A stretch of 64,000 nt of DNA from Symsagittifera roscoffensis (taxonomy: Eukaryota > Xenacoelomorpha > Acoela > Convolutidae), in the NCBI RefSeq assembly GCF_963678635.1, contig NC_087071.1:44255095-44319094 (forward strand), read 5' to 3'. The notes under the pieces are model-generated. The model did not search any database. It was not told where the DNA came from and saw nothing but the letters and a program-made list of their open reading frames with translations. Position numbers and translations under genes: made by a program. Position 1 is the stretch's first letter; each line of letters begins with the position of its first letter. Positions 42,301 through 52,224 of this stretch are shown here, one piece after another.

Positions 42301-45300
42301 CCAAATCAATATTCCGCTATCCTAGAGATCTTAAGTTTTGACAGGTTAAGGGAGTATGGTTTTCTAGAAATCAGGTCCTATCACACTATCATGCACCCCA
42401 CCTCAGTGGAAGCGCAGGATCTTTAGGGGTTTACTCCTAGACCATAGGGACGCTAACTCAGATTTTTGTCAAACCAAAAGAATGCAAACTACAAGCACGT
42501 TAGAGTTCACAAAGGAGCATTAAAAAATTGAACCGAAACTTCACAGATTTTCAAGTTGCGGTAAGTATATCCAAGAATTTTTTTTTGTCGTTTTAGAAAC
42601 AACTGGCGAAGAAGATAAAGAAGTGGAGGGATCAAAGAGTGGAAGAGAGAAGTGAACAGGCGAAGCTGAGACAGCACGAGGAACGAATCATAGAGTGAGC
42701 AGCCACTAGTCTGTCTAATCGTTATCCGCAGTTAGATAAGAGATCTTTTCATGGAAGTGTAAAACAGTAGATTATGACTGGTTGCTCTATTTAAGATGAA
42801 AGAAATTATCTTGCTCATTTAATTGAATGAAATCTGTCGCAGAAGTTTTGCCTCATTTTGTTTGTTTTTTAAATCGAACTACACATTTTGAATGAGATCT
42901 AAAAATGGTATCTGCTTCGTTGTTTTTCATGATGTTGTATTCCGTTTAGAGCTCTGATGGTCGACAAGTCCCCCCTTCACTATTCTAACATCACCCACCA
43001 ACTGGAATTAATATCCAAACAGGATGCCCTCTTGACCTCAATTGAGAGCAGTGTTTCCATGCAGAAGCTGAAGAGTCAGAGACAGTTGGAGCAGCTGTTG
43101 TATAGCAGAATGGATAGACGGGTGGAGAAATTGTTGAAGCAGCAAACTCAAGATTATGAGGTAGAATTGATACTTAATGTCAAATTGTTGGCTATATCTT
43201 TCCGGTCAAAGAATCTGAACGTAAGTTATAACCTTAAACCGCTCATTTCAACACGTCTGAAACCAATGTTTTACTCATGGCATTACATGAAAATCATGTC
43301 AAAAATCTATGTAACATAAAAAAGCTCAGTTTTGTGATCGATAAAGACGCTCAAGGTCACCAGTATTGCATAAAAGATTAGATACCCAGAATTATTGTGT
43401 CATAAAGCAGCCTGCGATTTTTAACAATTTAAACATGCACGTTAGAATTTTCAGGCGACACTGATACACAAATGGTGTATGCAAAAGTTTTTTGAAATAG
43501 ACCATTTGCTCTTTTTATTTAAATGTCTGTCTTTTTGGGAGTTTTTTTTTCTAAATCATTGGTACTAAGTTTTTCTATTTTTTTTTCTACCACAGAAAAA
43601 CCAATTTTTAGAAGCAGTTTGTTTTACTTAAGTTATAATTTTGAAGAAGACCTAAGTTTCTTATTATCAGTACAAATACAATATTACAAAGGACGGTTTA
43701 AGGATGAACGTTTCAAAAAGTATTGCTACACATGTGCAGCGTATTGCGATGCTGCAAGACCAATTTTTTCCAACCTAAGTTGCAAATATTGGTGCCATAG
43801 TTTTACTAAAAGTGACGGAAAGACCGATATTAAGACCGTCTTTTCTCGTGGGCGCAGCATATTCGGCTGGTCTCTTTTTAGCGTACCCAAAGAGGGACAT
43901 TTTTAATCTATTTTGGATTTAATATTTACACTTGCGATCACCTTAGTGTGTTATTACGAACCTTCTTTTTTTTTCTAATCCAACTCGCAAATAAAAGTGT
44001 TCACTTATTTGGAAATTTCACTGAAGCATTGGAAATTGCATAGCACCTGTTCTCTGCTTTATTTGTGACCGAGTGGTTAATGGTTCCTATTAAGCTTCCG
44101 TACCTTAGTGGTTAGTGTGTGAGACTCCTAATCGCTAGGTCGCAGATTCGAATCTCAGAGGTAGACGAATTTTTGCTGATTCGAGGATTATTTCTTTTTA
44201 TTATTGCACTTTTCAGAGCTGCTTTTTGTCGTGTTCTCGCAAGTGTTTGCGAAGCTTCGCCTCTGTGTTCAAAATTTTCCTATGACATCTGAAATTAAGA
44301 CTTTCATCAACAGAGCTTGTTCTGGCAATTTCCCCTACATAAACTGCTGGGCCCTTGTTTTTTGTAGAGAAAAAGTTTCGGTGTTACAAAATGCCCCAAT
44401 TTGGATCGTATGTTGGAAACTTTTTTTCTCGAAAAATTTGACTATTTGTTGAAATTTATTGGTTTTCTCGAAAACTACGGGTGCCATATCTGACTTAATG
44501 GGTTCAATCGAAGAACAAGTTCTAGGGAAATCACCTGCATCAGGTAATTCTCCCAGTTTTGTTATGGAATCAGCTATTGCCAAAAGAAATGTTTGACCTT
44601 TATTTGGACCAAAAATGTCTGTACTAATTTTGAAATTAATAAATCAATAGAACTGAGATGTTTCAATGATCTCCCCTGAAAAGCATTTTCTCTGTTATTT
44701 TGGTTTTATGTGAATCGATATGTCAGAAAACCGAAAGCGAGCAGATAAGATCAGTTTACCTCAAATAAATTATAAAATGACATTAAAACACAAATTTTTA
44801 CCACAAAGTTTTTACCTCAAACCAAAAATTGATACAAAAAATGAAAAGAAAGAACTCTTGTCATGAAACCCACAGCTTAGAAATTAGTGTTCTAGCCCCG
44901 GAAAATTTTGATTCGATAATTGTTTAATTGTTACGTACTTTGATTTGGTAATTTACTGACAATTTTAGTTAATGAACGCACGCCGAGCATTTTATTAAAA
45001 CTTATCAAACAGATACCTCCGGATTTAGCTGGGCCCTTTCTTTTTTTTCAAATTCCGTGACGCAGATGCAGCACATGAGACTACTAATCTACATGTTCAA
45101 TGTTCAATTCCGCCTCATTGAATTAGTTTGATTTCAGTTTGGTGGCACTTGTGATGAATAGATTTGGCAATGTAATAGTAGCTATAGTTGCTTCATTGAT
45201 ACCTACCTAGTGTGGGAAAATTCTAAGGCGATCGTGGCGCAGATGCCAGATTTTGCGAGTCGTCTAATCGATAGGTCCGATTCTGGCAGATTGTGAAAGA

Positions 45301-48300
45301 AGCAAAGAAATTTTTAATTTTTTATAGCCGTTGCCGTTTTCTCGCTCGTGTAGCTTCGCGTCTGTGTTAATGAATAGTAAATCCTTTCTTCTTCAAAATG
45401 TCTCGTTCTGAATAACTCTGAACTCATTTCCAGGCGCGGGAGACTCGAAAGAGCTACGAGATAGAAGATACTTCAGATATCGACTTTGTCAAAGCTATCA
45501 TCTCAGAGAGAGTGTCGAAGGGAATAGTGTCTGTGCCTAGGAAGAAAATGAGAGATATGTTGTTCACGTAAGTATCATTCAGTGCAGCAATTTTTTTAGG
45601 AGTCGATCAACGTAGTTCAGACTCGTACATAGGTCGCGATCTTTTTGTTTTCGTTTTTTTTTTTTCAGGAAAAGTCTTAAATTTTGTTCCCGCTCAAATG
45701 TACTTTTTCGCTGCTTGTCTTGTGATTTATTTTCAAGTTCAGTGCATTTCGGTTGTTAAAAGGAAGGCAAACTCCACTATTGAACAGCGAAAGTGTAAAC
45801 TTCACGAATAACGTGATCGACTTCTATTTTCGAAAATGGAATTTGTTCGAAAATGCAAAAGCGAAATCAAAGTTTTATCTATTGATCCAGTTTTTTTCAA
45901 ATTGGGTTAGTTTTTTCAAACAAGTGCCAATCGTAACATTGTTCTAGAAATTTAAAGAGCGTTAAGGACTCTGAAGAACTTTAACATCTAAAATCCATTG
46001 CAATTTTTTCTGATGAGTTGATGAGTTAGTAATCAATAGCGGTGCAAGCGACGAATATTTATAAGCTTCTTTGAGTGAAGCGTACCTTTATGATAATGGC
46101 TGGTGTTACGTATTACAGAGATCATTCACTAGATTGAATCCTCCGTTCGATCCAGCATTTTCTCTTGGTGTTGTCGCGTTGCTGCCAGTCTGCATAATTA
46201 TAGGTTAGATAGGTCTCACTTGTTTGCAGGATCGAGGAAGATTTAGTCTCAGAGAAACTGGGTAAAGTGAAAATGCACGAGGAGAAATTGGGCACATGTC
46301 TGGCAGCATGGCACTTCCAGAAGTCCAGAGAGGTGGGACAAGTTTGTTATCATTTTTAGTTTTTCTCATTACAGCGGCCTCTTCATACAAGTTATTTCAA
46401 TCAGGGTGGAGGAACACTAAATTGTATTTTTTTTTTGGTTTTAATTCGTACTAATTTTTTGAGTTATTTGGAGATCTCGGAATTATTTTTCAAACAAGGT
46501 TAATTGCAAAATCATGCAAGCTAGCGATCGAAGTGTAAGAGTGCGAATTAACTTTTTTCCAAACAAATTCGATAATAAATGCGTTCGTTAAAAGTGTTCA
46601 TTTTTGTGTATAGCATGTGTTTGTTATCATGTTCGATATCCACTTTGAATGTATAAGTATATATAAGTATATAATTATTCATGTGCACACGGGGCTTGTA
46701 GGAGGAAATGAAACTCGTAATGTCTAGCTAGGAAGATCGTTTTCCTTTCATTTGAAGTTTTTGTTTTTCTAAACTTATTTTTGCGTTTTATTTCCCGATT
46801 TTTTTGCCGTTTTCTTGCTTGTGTTTGCGAAGGGCAACCTCGCTTCTGTTCGGAAATTTGTTCGCGTATTTCAATGCGTTTTCATTTGATGTCGAGAATG
46901 AGAGTCGATAATGTGCAATATTGAGTTGGTTTGCATTGTTTAGTCGGTATCCAGAGACGATTTCTACGACCGACTTGTGACCCTCAAAACCTGCCTTCTA
47001 CTGGAATTGGGACACCAACAGTCCAATCGAGACGGCGGAGGAGGCGATTGGGTCAAACAGGGGTCACCGGGGAAGGTACTCAATCAGGGAGGAGAATCTT
47101 CACTGGGGGCGAAGTTGATGAAAGCATTTGCAGAGGTAGTTAATTAGTTTTTAAAAGGTTAAAATTCAACGTTTGGAGCAAGTTTTGCTCCAAGTTTACA
47201 GCATGAACATGGTGAATTGTCTGGGATGAACTTCTGTTGATTCAGTCTGCAATTTCAGTCAGTGGATTATCGATGGTTTTATAAGTTACTATAGTTATTG
47301 TAGTTATTTGATATCTGAAGGAGAATTTAAAACAAAATGCTTGCTTTATGTTTCGTTTTGTATATCCAAAAAAAAAGAAGCTGATTTAGGGTGAAATTTA
47401 TTTTTGTTCGTTTTTATATAATGATTGCAAGATCTTATCTTTTAGATTAAGAAGAAATACGAGGAAGAAATTGAAGCGGAGAAGAAGAAACAGAGCTTCA
47501 TTCTCCAGCAGAAGATCGCAAAACGGGAAGGGATGAGCGGAGGTTAGCATTGATTTCCGAAGCAAAGAACAAAACTTTGAAATTTCCAATGAAGTTGGGT
47601 TTAAAGATTTGAATTTAACGTCAGTTAATGTTGCTGATAAATAGCGTAGTTTGGCTGTTCCAGATGTCTTGCTTGCTATTCATGTCTTTCTGTTAACACT
47701 GTTCACTTTAATGATTTTTTTTTGGGATTCGTTCCAAATTGTTTGGTCTAAATTTCAAATAGATGCCCATATCTTTTTTTTCAAATAATTAAAAATAATG
47801 AATGCAATGAAGATTCTTATATAGATAGGTCTGGGAGTTTTTTTTGTTTGTTTTTTTTTTTTCAGTAAAGTCTTAAAATTTGTTCGTTCAAATTTGATTT
47901 TTCTCGGTTTAAAGTTTGATTTCTTTTTAAATTCAATTCATTTCCATTGTTAAAAGGAAGGCACTATCGAACAGCAAGAGTGTAAAGATCATGAAAAAAA
48001 ATCGACTTCTAGTTTCGAAAGTGCATTTTAATTATCAGATTTCCCAGCGAAATTAAAGTTTACCTATTGGTTCAGTTTTCTCAAATTGGGTTAATTTCAT
48101 GAAAAAATTGTCAATCATAAATTGTTTTAGAAATTCAAATCGACTTTTTTTCTTCGAAAATTGAGTTTTTTTTGTTTCCTTGTATTCATTGCCCTTTTGC
48201 AACCGTCAGTTGGCTATGTTTTTATGTAAAAGTCAAATCAACCAAAACAGTTAGCCTATATTTTGCCATGAATGTACATTAAAGGGCTTCCAAAGCTGAT

Positions 48301-50756
48301 TTTTAAAAATGAGATGAAAATTTGTTGCGCGATCTAATTATTCTGTATTGAATTTCAGCTTCGGATACAGATGAGGAAATCAACACTTTAACGGAGTAAG
48401 TTGTCTTTAGTGCAATTTTGTTTCTAAACACCTCAACTGTGAAAATTATAATGGTGATTTTTTTAACAGCTTGATGACAAATTTTTGTTGTTTTAGAGAT
48501 TTCAACAAAGAAAACTTAATAGAATCAGCAAGAGTTCTCATGCAAGATAAAATGGCAGAGTCAAGACGCCAGCGAGTAAGTTTGCAGTTGAACTTCTAGT
48601 TAAGTTTTGAATTGTTTTTTTATTATTTAAAACCCGGTATACGAATATAAGGAAAATTTTGATGTGAAGTGCTAAAGAAGCTGATTTTTGTTTTAATCAG
48701 AGCATTAATATTTTGAAAACCAGGTTCATTTGAAGAAAGCTTTTATATTTGAAAATAATGGTATTTTTGTTACGACCATTGAAAATGAGAGGAACTTTGT
48801 ATTCGGGCGTCTTTTAGGTTTTGTTTGTTTTCTACGCAAAATCAGCTACCATAAATAATCATTGGACTGGCTTGAGTGATATCATCTTAAAGCCTTCCCA
48901 GTGGTGATTCCAGTGTCGAGAAAAACTGGTTTGAAATTTTTGGTTTTTCGTCTAATTTCCTAATTTTGAGCTATTAAAGCGAGCGAGCACGTTTTTTATA
49001 GACGGATAGTCTCAGATAAGTAGTAAATACGCCATGAATAGGCCTGAATAATCAAGTAAAATAAGTTTTCGAAATTTTTTTGGCGCCATCTTGGTATTTA
49101 AAAACAATCAATTTTTTTTTATTAATCATTTTTCGAAGAAAAATGTTTTCCATGTACCCATTGTAGAATGATAATCGGAAATTTCTAAAATCTAGTCTTT
49201 CGTTCAGATCCTTCCATCACTTCAGCACATAAAATGACTCAAGTTTAAAAAAAAATTTTGTGGTTTTGTAAGAATATGGTCGGAACATTCTCTGCTACTT
49301 GCCGAGCAACCGGCTATTCTTTTTGGGTTTTTCGGGTTTTTGTTTTTTTTTTCTTTTTTTTTCCACTCAAAAATCAGGTATCACAAATAATCATCGGTCT
49401 GGGTTAAGTGATATTTCATATTCAAGCCTTTTCAGTCGTGATTTCATCCACATTAAAAAAAATTTAAAACCGGTCTGAAATTTTGATCTTTCGTCTAGTT
49501 TCGAGCGACGACAGCCAACGAGAACGCTTATTTATCCTTATATTGGGCCGTTTACAATAGCTGATTTTTGCTTTATTTCATTTTTACTTGTTGTTGTTGG
49601 AGATTTCGAATGGCATTTTGGGAAACAAAAAATTGTTGTTTTTTTTTTGTTTTTCTAGTCATTTTTCTTCAAATTCTGTTGTTCTCTTTTCCTACATTAC
49701 TAGGACTGTCGAATATGCCTAAATTATAGTTACACATCAGATCCTTTTATCTCACCACGCAGAAAAATACTACACTAATTGAAAAAAATACTGTTTCTCG
49801 TAGTTTTTTAAAGACTATGGTCGGAACATTCTGTGATGCTCACGCAGTAACGGGCTATCCTTGTTAAAATTTGTATTGATAATCAGTGTGTTAAAAAAGT
49901 TTTTTATGTTTCGAAAATCAGTGCATAATGTCTAATTTTGTTTATTATAATGCTGATATTTGTTCTAAGGAGGAAGAAATTTTGTCACTCCTGACCAAAG
50001 CTGCCAGTCTCAATGCAAGTGAACTGCTGCTGCTGCTCATGATGACATTTCCTCTAAAACCGGCAGAAGAAATGCAGAAATTGGCTGTAGATTTGACAAT
50101 GAACAAGGAAAAAGATACAATTGAAGCTGTTGATGCTGAAAAAACCCTTCCTAAGAGAAGGTTAGCTTGTTTTTGTTTTGTTTAAGATGAAGTTAAGAAG
50201 AGAAGAAGAGATTGTTCACTTGGTATTTTGGGTGTTAAATTTTTGACATGATCCTAAATGTTATAAATTACGATTTTGGTATTTCTGCAGTCAATTTTTT
50301 TATATTTTAAAGTATAATAGAATTCATGAATCCATCACTCATTTATTGAAATTTAATTTATTTAGTGCGAGCTTCGAAAGGGATAGGAGCAAAGTGATCT
50401 ATCGCTTATTTAGGTTACTGTTTTTTTTTCACCAAAATGTCTTTAAAGTTCTTCGCGCTCAATTTTTTTGCAGATTGACTTCTGTTTTAAAAATTCCCAG
50501 CGGAAGAAAAAATTTTCTTATTGATCCAGTTTTCTCAATTTCGGTTGTTTTTTTTCGAAATTCGGAGAGCTTTATTCGCCTCCTTGAGTTTATTGGCTTT
50601 TTCCAACTGATGTTTGTTGATGTTCAAAATCTTTTTAGTTCTCAACTTGGTCAATTGGAACTGACCTTGAAGCTAGAATTAGCAAGCATGCCAGACAAAA
50701 ACACTAAAGACGAAGCGGAGTCTCCATTTTCGAGAACAAAAGCTGAGTCGATTTGA
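20695..50756 (+). CDS. EVC2: EVC2/limbin-like single-pass ciliary membrane protein, 30 exons
   Basis: Thirty exons, every junction in frame, total 4,554 nt including the TGA at 50754-50756, 1,517 aa. Architecture: signal peptide (hydrophobic FVEIFLTLLWVSVTHA near residues 9-24), cysteine- and beta-rich ectodomain to about residue 499, one transmembrane helix (about 506-533), then about 980 residues dominated by charged heptad-like coiled coil. This is the layout of EVC2 (limbin), which with EVC binds Smoothened at the ciliary base and promotes Hedgehog output. Human EVC2 is about 1,300 aa, so this one is longer. I identify it by architecture and partial resemblance rather than by a diagnostic motif; another coiled-coil type I membrane protein is the alternative. 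It lies directly downstream of RAB23, another Hedgehog regulator. Exon lists are in the four block entries. An ATG at 20710 is an alternative start. Confidence 0.62.
22714..22740 (+). CDS. EVC2: 27-nt in-frame microexon (EVC2-like exon 4)
   Basis: Preceded by GTTTTATAG and followed by GTAAAA; encodes VFTLTIRPG in phase 0. Joins exon 3 (...SHDFE) to exon 5 (IGYHLWE...) without disturbing the frame; omission would also keep the frame. The alternating hydrophobic pattern and strong donor favour a real exon. Confidence 0.6.
23673..23785 (+). repeat. Family A repeat abutting EVC2-like exon 7
   Basis: Internally deleted copy: head AGTCGATGAACGTAGTTCAG plus GGTCGCGATG joined directly to the tail TTTATTGACTCTTTTCCAAC and CTGTTGGCTATATTTTATA. 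It ends about 8 nt before the splice acceptor of exon 7 (AG at 23792-23793), so repeat sequence supplies most of the branch and pyrimidine region. Confidence 0.75.
24856..25874 (+). CDS. EVC2: EVC2-like exons 9-11: transmembrane helix and juxtamembrane region
   Basis: Exons: 24856-24979, 25284-25408, 25681-25874. Exon 9 encodes the single transmembrane helix (YYGFIVGVILCLLFGFLLAI and the following FILFISVYCC), placing the N-terminus outside and the C-terminus in the cytosol given the signal peptide. Exon 10 is a highly charged block (EEREKRLRKELRERKRSERE), positive-inside and helical. Exon 11 is basic-polar, with a KSYLVGSKHAYEAALQSLC segment. Phases: exon 9 ends in phase 1, exon 10 in phase 0, exon 11 in phase 2. 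The following intron (25875-35012, 9.1 kb) is the largest in the gene and contains the tandem array. Confidence 0.72.
25947..26240 (+). repeat. Dispersed repeat family A copy
   Basis: AAGTCGATGAACGTAGTTCA, GGTCGCGATGG, AAAGGAGGGCAAGCTCCAG, CACGAAAAACGTGATCGAC, then GTTGATCCAGTTTT at the 3' side, running straight into composite SINE-like repeat b. In EVC2-like intron 11. Confidence 0.75.
26248..26575 (+). repeat. Composite SINE-like repeat b with tRNA-Lys-like segment
   Basis: Modules in order: TTACACCAGCGGCAGCCTAG start, AAAAGTGTTCACTTATTTGG, GCATCTGTTCTCTGCTTTAT, a 73-nt tRNA-like segment at 26414-26486 (GAGTGGTTAG ... GACTCTTAATCTCT ... GGTTCGAAGCTC), then a 3' part with TTTTGTCGTGTTGTCG but no intact core. 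Confidence 0.7.
27279..27620 (+). repeat. Composite SINE-like repeat c with tRNA-Lys-like segment
   Basis: Starts TTACACTTGCGATCAGCTTA. The tRNA-like segment at 27442-27514 has a good A box (TAGCTGAGTGG), a CTT anticodon in GACTCTTAATCTC and a B box GGTTCGAATCT, but the T-stem is mismatched. The 3' core GCGAAGTTTCGCCTCTGTGT is at 27601-27620. The tandem array in intron 11 begins inside this repeat, just after the tRNA-like part. Confidence 0.8.
27515..34784. repeat. Three tandem copies of a 2,428-bp unit
   Basis: Unit starts at 27515, 29943 and 32371, exactly 2,428 bp apart; the third ends at 34784, 14 bp short. I found only a handful of substitutions between copies (for example CCAAGCTTGG in copies 1 and 3 versus CCAACCTTGG in copy 2; TTGCTCTTAG in copy 1 versus TTGATCTTAG in 2 and 3). 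At each internal junction ACTTTTACATATTCGAG is repeated twice in a row. The unit contains the 3' part of a composite SINE-like repeat, a family A tail, two tRNA-like segments (about 27870-27930 and 28320-28385), three core motifs and a second SINE-like head at about 29455-29510. Its short open frames recur in each copy but look non-coding. All of it is within EVC2-like intron 11. Confidence 0.97.
35013..40618 (+). CDS. EVC2: EVC2-like exons 12-20: cytoplasmic coiled coil, first half
   Basis: Exons: 35013-35274, 35624-35704, 35857-35967, 36898-37108, 37708-37861, 38394-38514, 38994-39105, 39410-39601, 40509-40618. All have GT donors and AG acceptors and consistent phases. Residues are mostly K, E, R, L, Q in heptad-like order (for example VKKKLDDELRMGLEKLSKEM, SQLMKLRLRQLNER, ERDKENMKLTLKEE). 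Exon 12 has a tandem acceptor (TTTCAGCAG), so one serine may be included or skipped. Introns carry hAT-type pieces at 36721-36812 and 39754-40134. Confidence 0.72.
36721..36812 (+). mobile_element. hAT-type terminal fragment
   Basis: Begins CAGGGGCGGATCTAGGATTT and continues CTCGAGGGGGGGCGGATTTT, the same end as the complete element at 39754-40134. The 3' half is missing; a core motif (36813-36840) follows directly. In EVC2-like intron 14. Confidence 0.75.
39754..40134. mobile_element. Complete 381-bp non-autonomous hAT element with 8-bp TSD
   Basis: Ends CAGGGGCGTATCTAGGATTT (left) and GGGGGCGGACGCCCCTG (right), i.e. terminal inverted repeats beginning CAGGGGCG. It is flanked by a perfect 8-bp duplication TATGTGTC at 39746-39753 and 40135-40142, the hAT signature. 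No coding capacity. In EVC2-like intron 19. Relatives: 36721-36812, about 58990-59290 (no ends) and 62711-62975. Confidence 0.92.
40930..41975 (-). pseudogene. Mutator-like (MULE) transposase remnant
   Basis: Minus-strand pieces in several frames follow the order of a MULE transposase: RDLLFARNIKANVLTVME, then NWFINGTYKSCPENFYQFYT (the conserved W.iDGTFk..P..F.Q.YtiH block, about 41480-41550), then SVMIDSEMS (D.E catalytic region), FLSFSQAIHTKILEFE (F.FH..Q...) and LILTICLLAALALAPLLHVE (the L.aLaFvP segment). An upstream piece at 41746-41961 contains an HHEYT segment. Frameshifts and stops separate the blocks, so it is not functional. Lies in EVC2-like intron 20, antisense to the gene; terminal repeats not located. 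Confidence 0.7.
42597..50756 (+). CDS. EVC2: EVC2-like exons 21-30: coiled coil, second half and C-terminus
   Basis: Exons: 42597-42694, 42950-43160, 45434-45567, 46230-46332, 46944-47135, 47446-47542, 48359-48395 (37 nt), 48497-48575, 49970-50160, 50639-50756. Phases join throughout, ending at TGA 50754-50756. Coiled-coil character continues (KQLAKKIKKWRDQRVEERSE; KKKYEEEIEAEKKKQSF) with a glycine-rich RDGGGGDW loop in exon 25 and an LLLLLMM-rich helix in exon 29. The last exon ends ...SRTKAESI. Introns contain composite SINE-like repeat d (43928-44268) and family A copies at 45597-45960 and 47795-48225. Confidence 0.68.
43928..44268 (+). repeat. Composite SINE-like repeat d, most intact
   Basis: TTACACTTGCGATCACCTTA start, GTGTTCACTTATTTGG, CTGTTCTCTGCTTTATTTGT, tRNA-like segment 44094-44166 (GTGGTTAGTGTGTGAGAC ... 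AGATTCGAATCTCAGAG), then TTTTTGTCGTGTTCTCGC and the core GCGAAGCTTCGCCTCTGTGT at 44249-44268, a perfect local palindrome GCGAAGCTTCGC. In EVC2-like intron 22. Confidence 0.8.
45040..45370 (+). repeat. Second SINE-like head family joined to the shared 3' core
   Basis: Two tRNA-like heads: CGCAGATGCAGCACATGAGA with GTTCAATTCCGC (about 45060-45115) and GTGGCGCAGATGCCAG with GTCCGATTCTGGC (about 45232-45295). The second is followed by TTGCCGTTTTCTCGCTCGTG and AGCTTCGCGTCTGTGTTA. The heads differ from the tRNA-Lys-like composite repeat but resemble the arms of the foldback at 13724-14025; the 3' core is shared with both. Confidence 0.6.
45597..45960 (+). repeat. Dispersed repeat family A copy
   Basis: AGTCGATCAACGTAGTTCAG, GGTCGCGATC, AAAAGGAAGGCAAACTCCAC, AACGTGATCGACTTCTA and TTGATCCAGTTTTTTTCAAA; begins about 30 nt after the exon 23 donor of the EVC2-like gene. 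Confidence 0.75.
47795..48225 (+). repeat. Dispersed repeat family A copy
   Basis: AATGAATGCAATGAAGATTC head variant, AAAAGGAAGGCACTATCGAAC-type middle, CAGCGAAATTAAAGTTTACC and the CCGTCAGTTGGCTATGTTTT tail. In EVC2-like intron 26, ending about 130 nt before exon 27. Confidence 0.7.
48779..49868 (+). repeat. Two adjacent copies of repeat family B
   Basis: The first copy starts GAGAGGAACTTTGTATTCGG and ends GGTCGGAACATTCTCTGCTA plus GCAACCGGCTATTC (to about 49318). The second, lacking the head, runs from about 49355 (ATCAGGTATCACAAATAATC) to GGTCGGAACATTCTGTGATG and AACGGGCTATCCTTG at about 49868. Other copies: about 19583-19826 and 56790-57392. In EVC2-like intron 28. About 550 bp when complete; no coding potential seen. 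Confidence 0.7.
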
Positions 50757-51765
50757 TCGGAAGAATAGTCCGATGGGAAAATTGAAATAGAAGAACTTCG
50801 AGTGAAAATTATTGTGAAAGGCAAAGTTGGCAACATCACTAATTCTATCTTGAATCAATTTTTCCATCTTCTGTGCACAGTGTAAATACGGCTGATTTTT
50901 TTTTCTGTAAGTAATGTTAATTATGATGTAAATAGTCTGCAAAGCATTGTAAATAATATGAATATAAAGTTCTTATAAAATCTTTGATTGTTTTTTTAAT
51001 TCTCTGCAAATCCGACATCAAATATTAGCTCTGTAAGGCTTTTCGAATCGCGAATTGACTATGATTAAATTTCTCATGATGCTAAATAGCGTTATTATTC
51101 TTCAATTTGAATTTTTTTTTGAAGTTGATAATTGAACTGAACTTTTAAGTGGCAATGAACAAAAAAAACATCATATTTTAGTCAAGATTTCATTTTTAGG
51201 TAAAAGTCTTAAATTTGGCGCTTGCTACTCTTATTTTTAAGGTTGGGACTGACGTTTTGAGTATTAAGCTGATTGATTATTAAAATGTTAAACTAAACTA
51301 AGATAAGAAGAATAAGATTGAAAACTGTAACAAAGTTGTTCGATGCAATAAGAACAATGAACAGTGTCAGATCCACCCCGATGGTGTTTACACATTTAAG
51401 GTCAGACGGTGCCAGAGAGTTATCTGAACTGAATTAAATGAGCAATCACAACATTGAAAAAAGTTATTTAGTGATCCAGTTGTCTCGTCAATCACACAGA
51501 ATTCCCAAAACTTAAAGCTTTGGTGGTGTTGGGAGTGTTCTTTTTTCAATCTTAAATGGTTAACCCAATTTAATTCAATTTTTAAACTTGCGACGGTAGT
51601 GCATAAGGATGACTATAATTTTTTCCAACGTAACTCGCAAACGCAAGTGCATCATATAACGGATTAGGGGCATCTTAAGACCAATCCCACGGGAACGACT
51701 TGAAGACGGTTTCTTTTGCTTCAAGATTCTGAAATCCACATTAATCTAAATATGCCATCAATGAA
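50757..51765. other. 3' flank of the EVC2-like gene
   Basis: AT-rich, no gene seen. Variant polyadenylation-like AATATAAAG near 50959-50967 could end the EVC2-like transcript about 200 nt after the stop; no canonical AATAAA is closer. No splice-linked reading frame found. Confidence 0.35.
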
Positions 51766-52008
51766 TTGGAACAGTTAGGGGTTTTTTGGGCGGTAGTACA
51801 TAAGAATTACTTTTTTGGAGCAGATTTCGAAGTTAGCATAGATCATAAAGCACTACTTTCCGCCCTTTCAACACACCACGGGAATAAAACCTACCGCATT
51901 AGATTAACTAGATGGGTCGATCGTTTGTTCCCGTTTAATTTTAGAATAAGGCACTTGGCAGGAAAAGACATGGAGTTCACTGACCTAATTTCACAAAATC
52001 CATCTTGA
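51766..52008 (+). pseudogene. Ty3/gypsy RNase H domain remnant
   Basis: 80-aa open stretch matching the C-terminal half of a Ty3/gypsy pol RNase H: LGVFWAVVHKNYFFGADFEV, then SIDHKALLSAL (the TDHKAL block with the catalytic Asp), RLTRWVDRLFPFNFRIRHLA and GKDMEFTDLISQNP. Residues before it (KYAINELEQ) are also typical. The usual next segment appears past a stop (HYDDEFVVANTNKIK). No protease, RT core or integrase is seen nearby, so this is an isolated decayed piece. Confidence 0.82.
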
Positions 52009-52224
52009 AAAGCTTTGACCCCATCACATTATGATGACGAGTTTGTAGTAGCAAACACAAATAAAATTAAAGTAGTAATCTATCCTTCGGATAATCAAAA
52101 AAGTTCTACAATTTGATTGGTTCAAACTTGGAAAATTCCGATACGCCAAGAGCACGTAGTTATTTATAAGCCTCAGTTCTAAAACTTGTTAACTCGACTC
52201 TTCTTCCATTTTGCAACTTGAAAC

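Noticed and set aside
43523..43906. 127-aa open frame in EVC2-like intron 22
   Set aside because: Cysteine-rich appearance but no recognisable ligand spacing or family; not needed to join exons 22 and 23, which are in phase without it.
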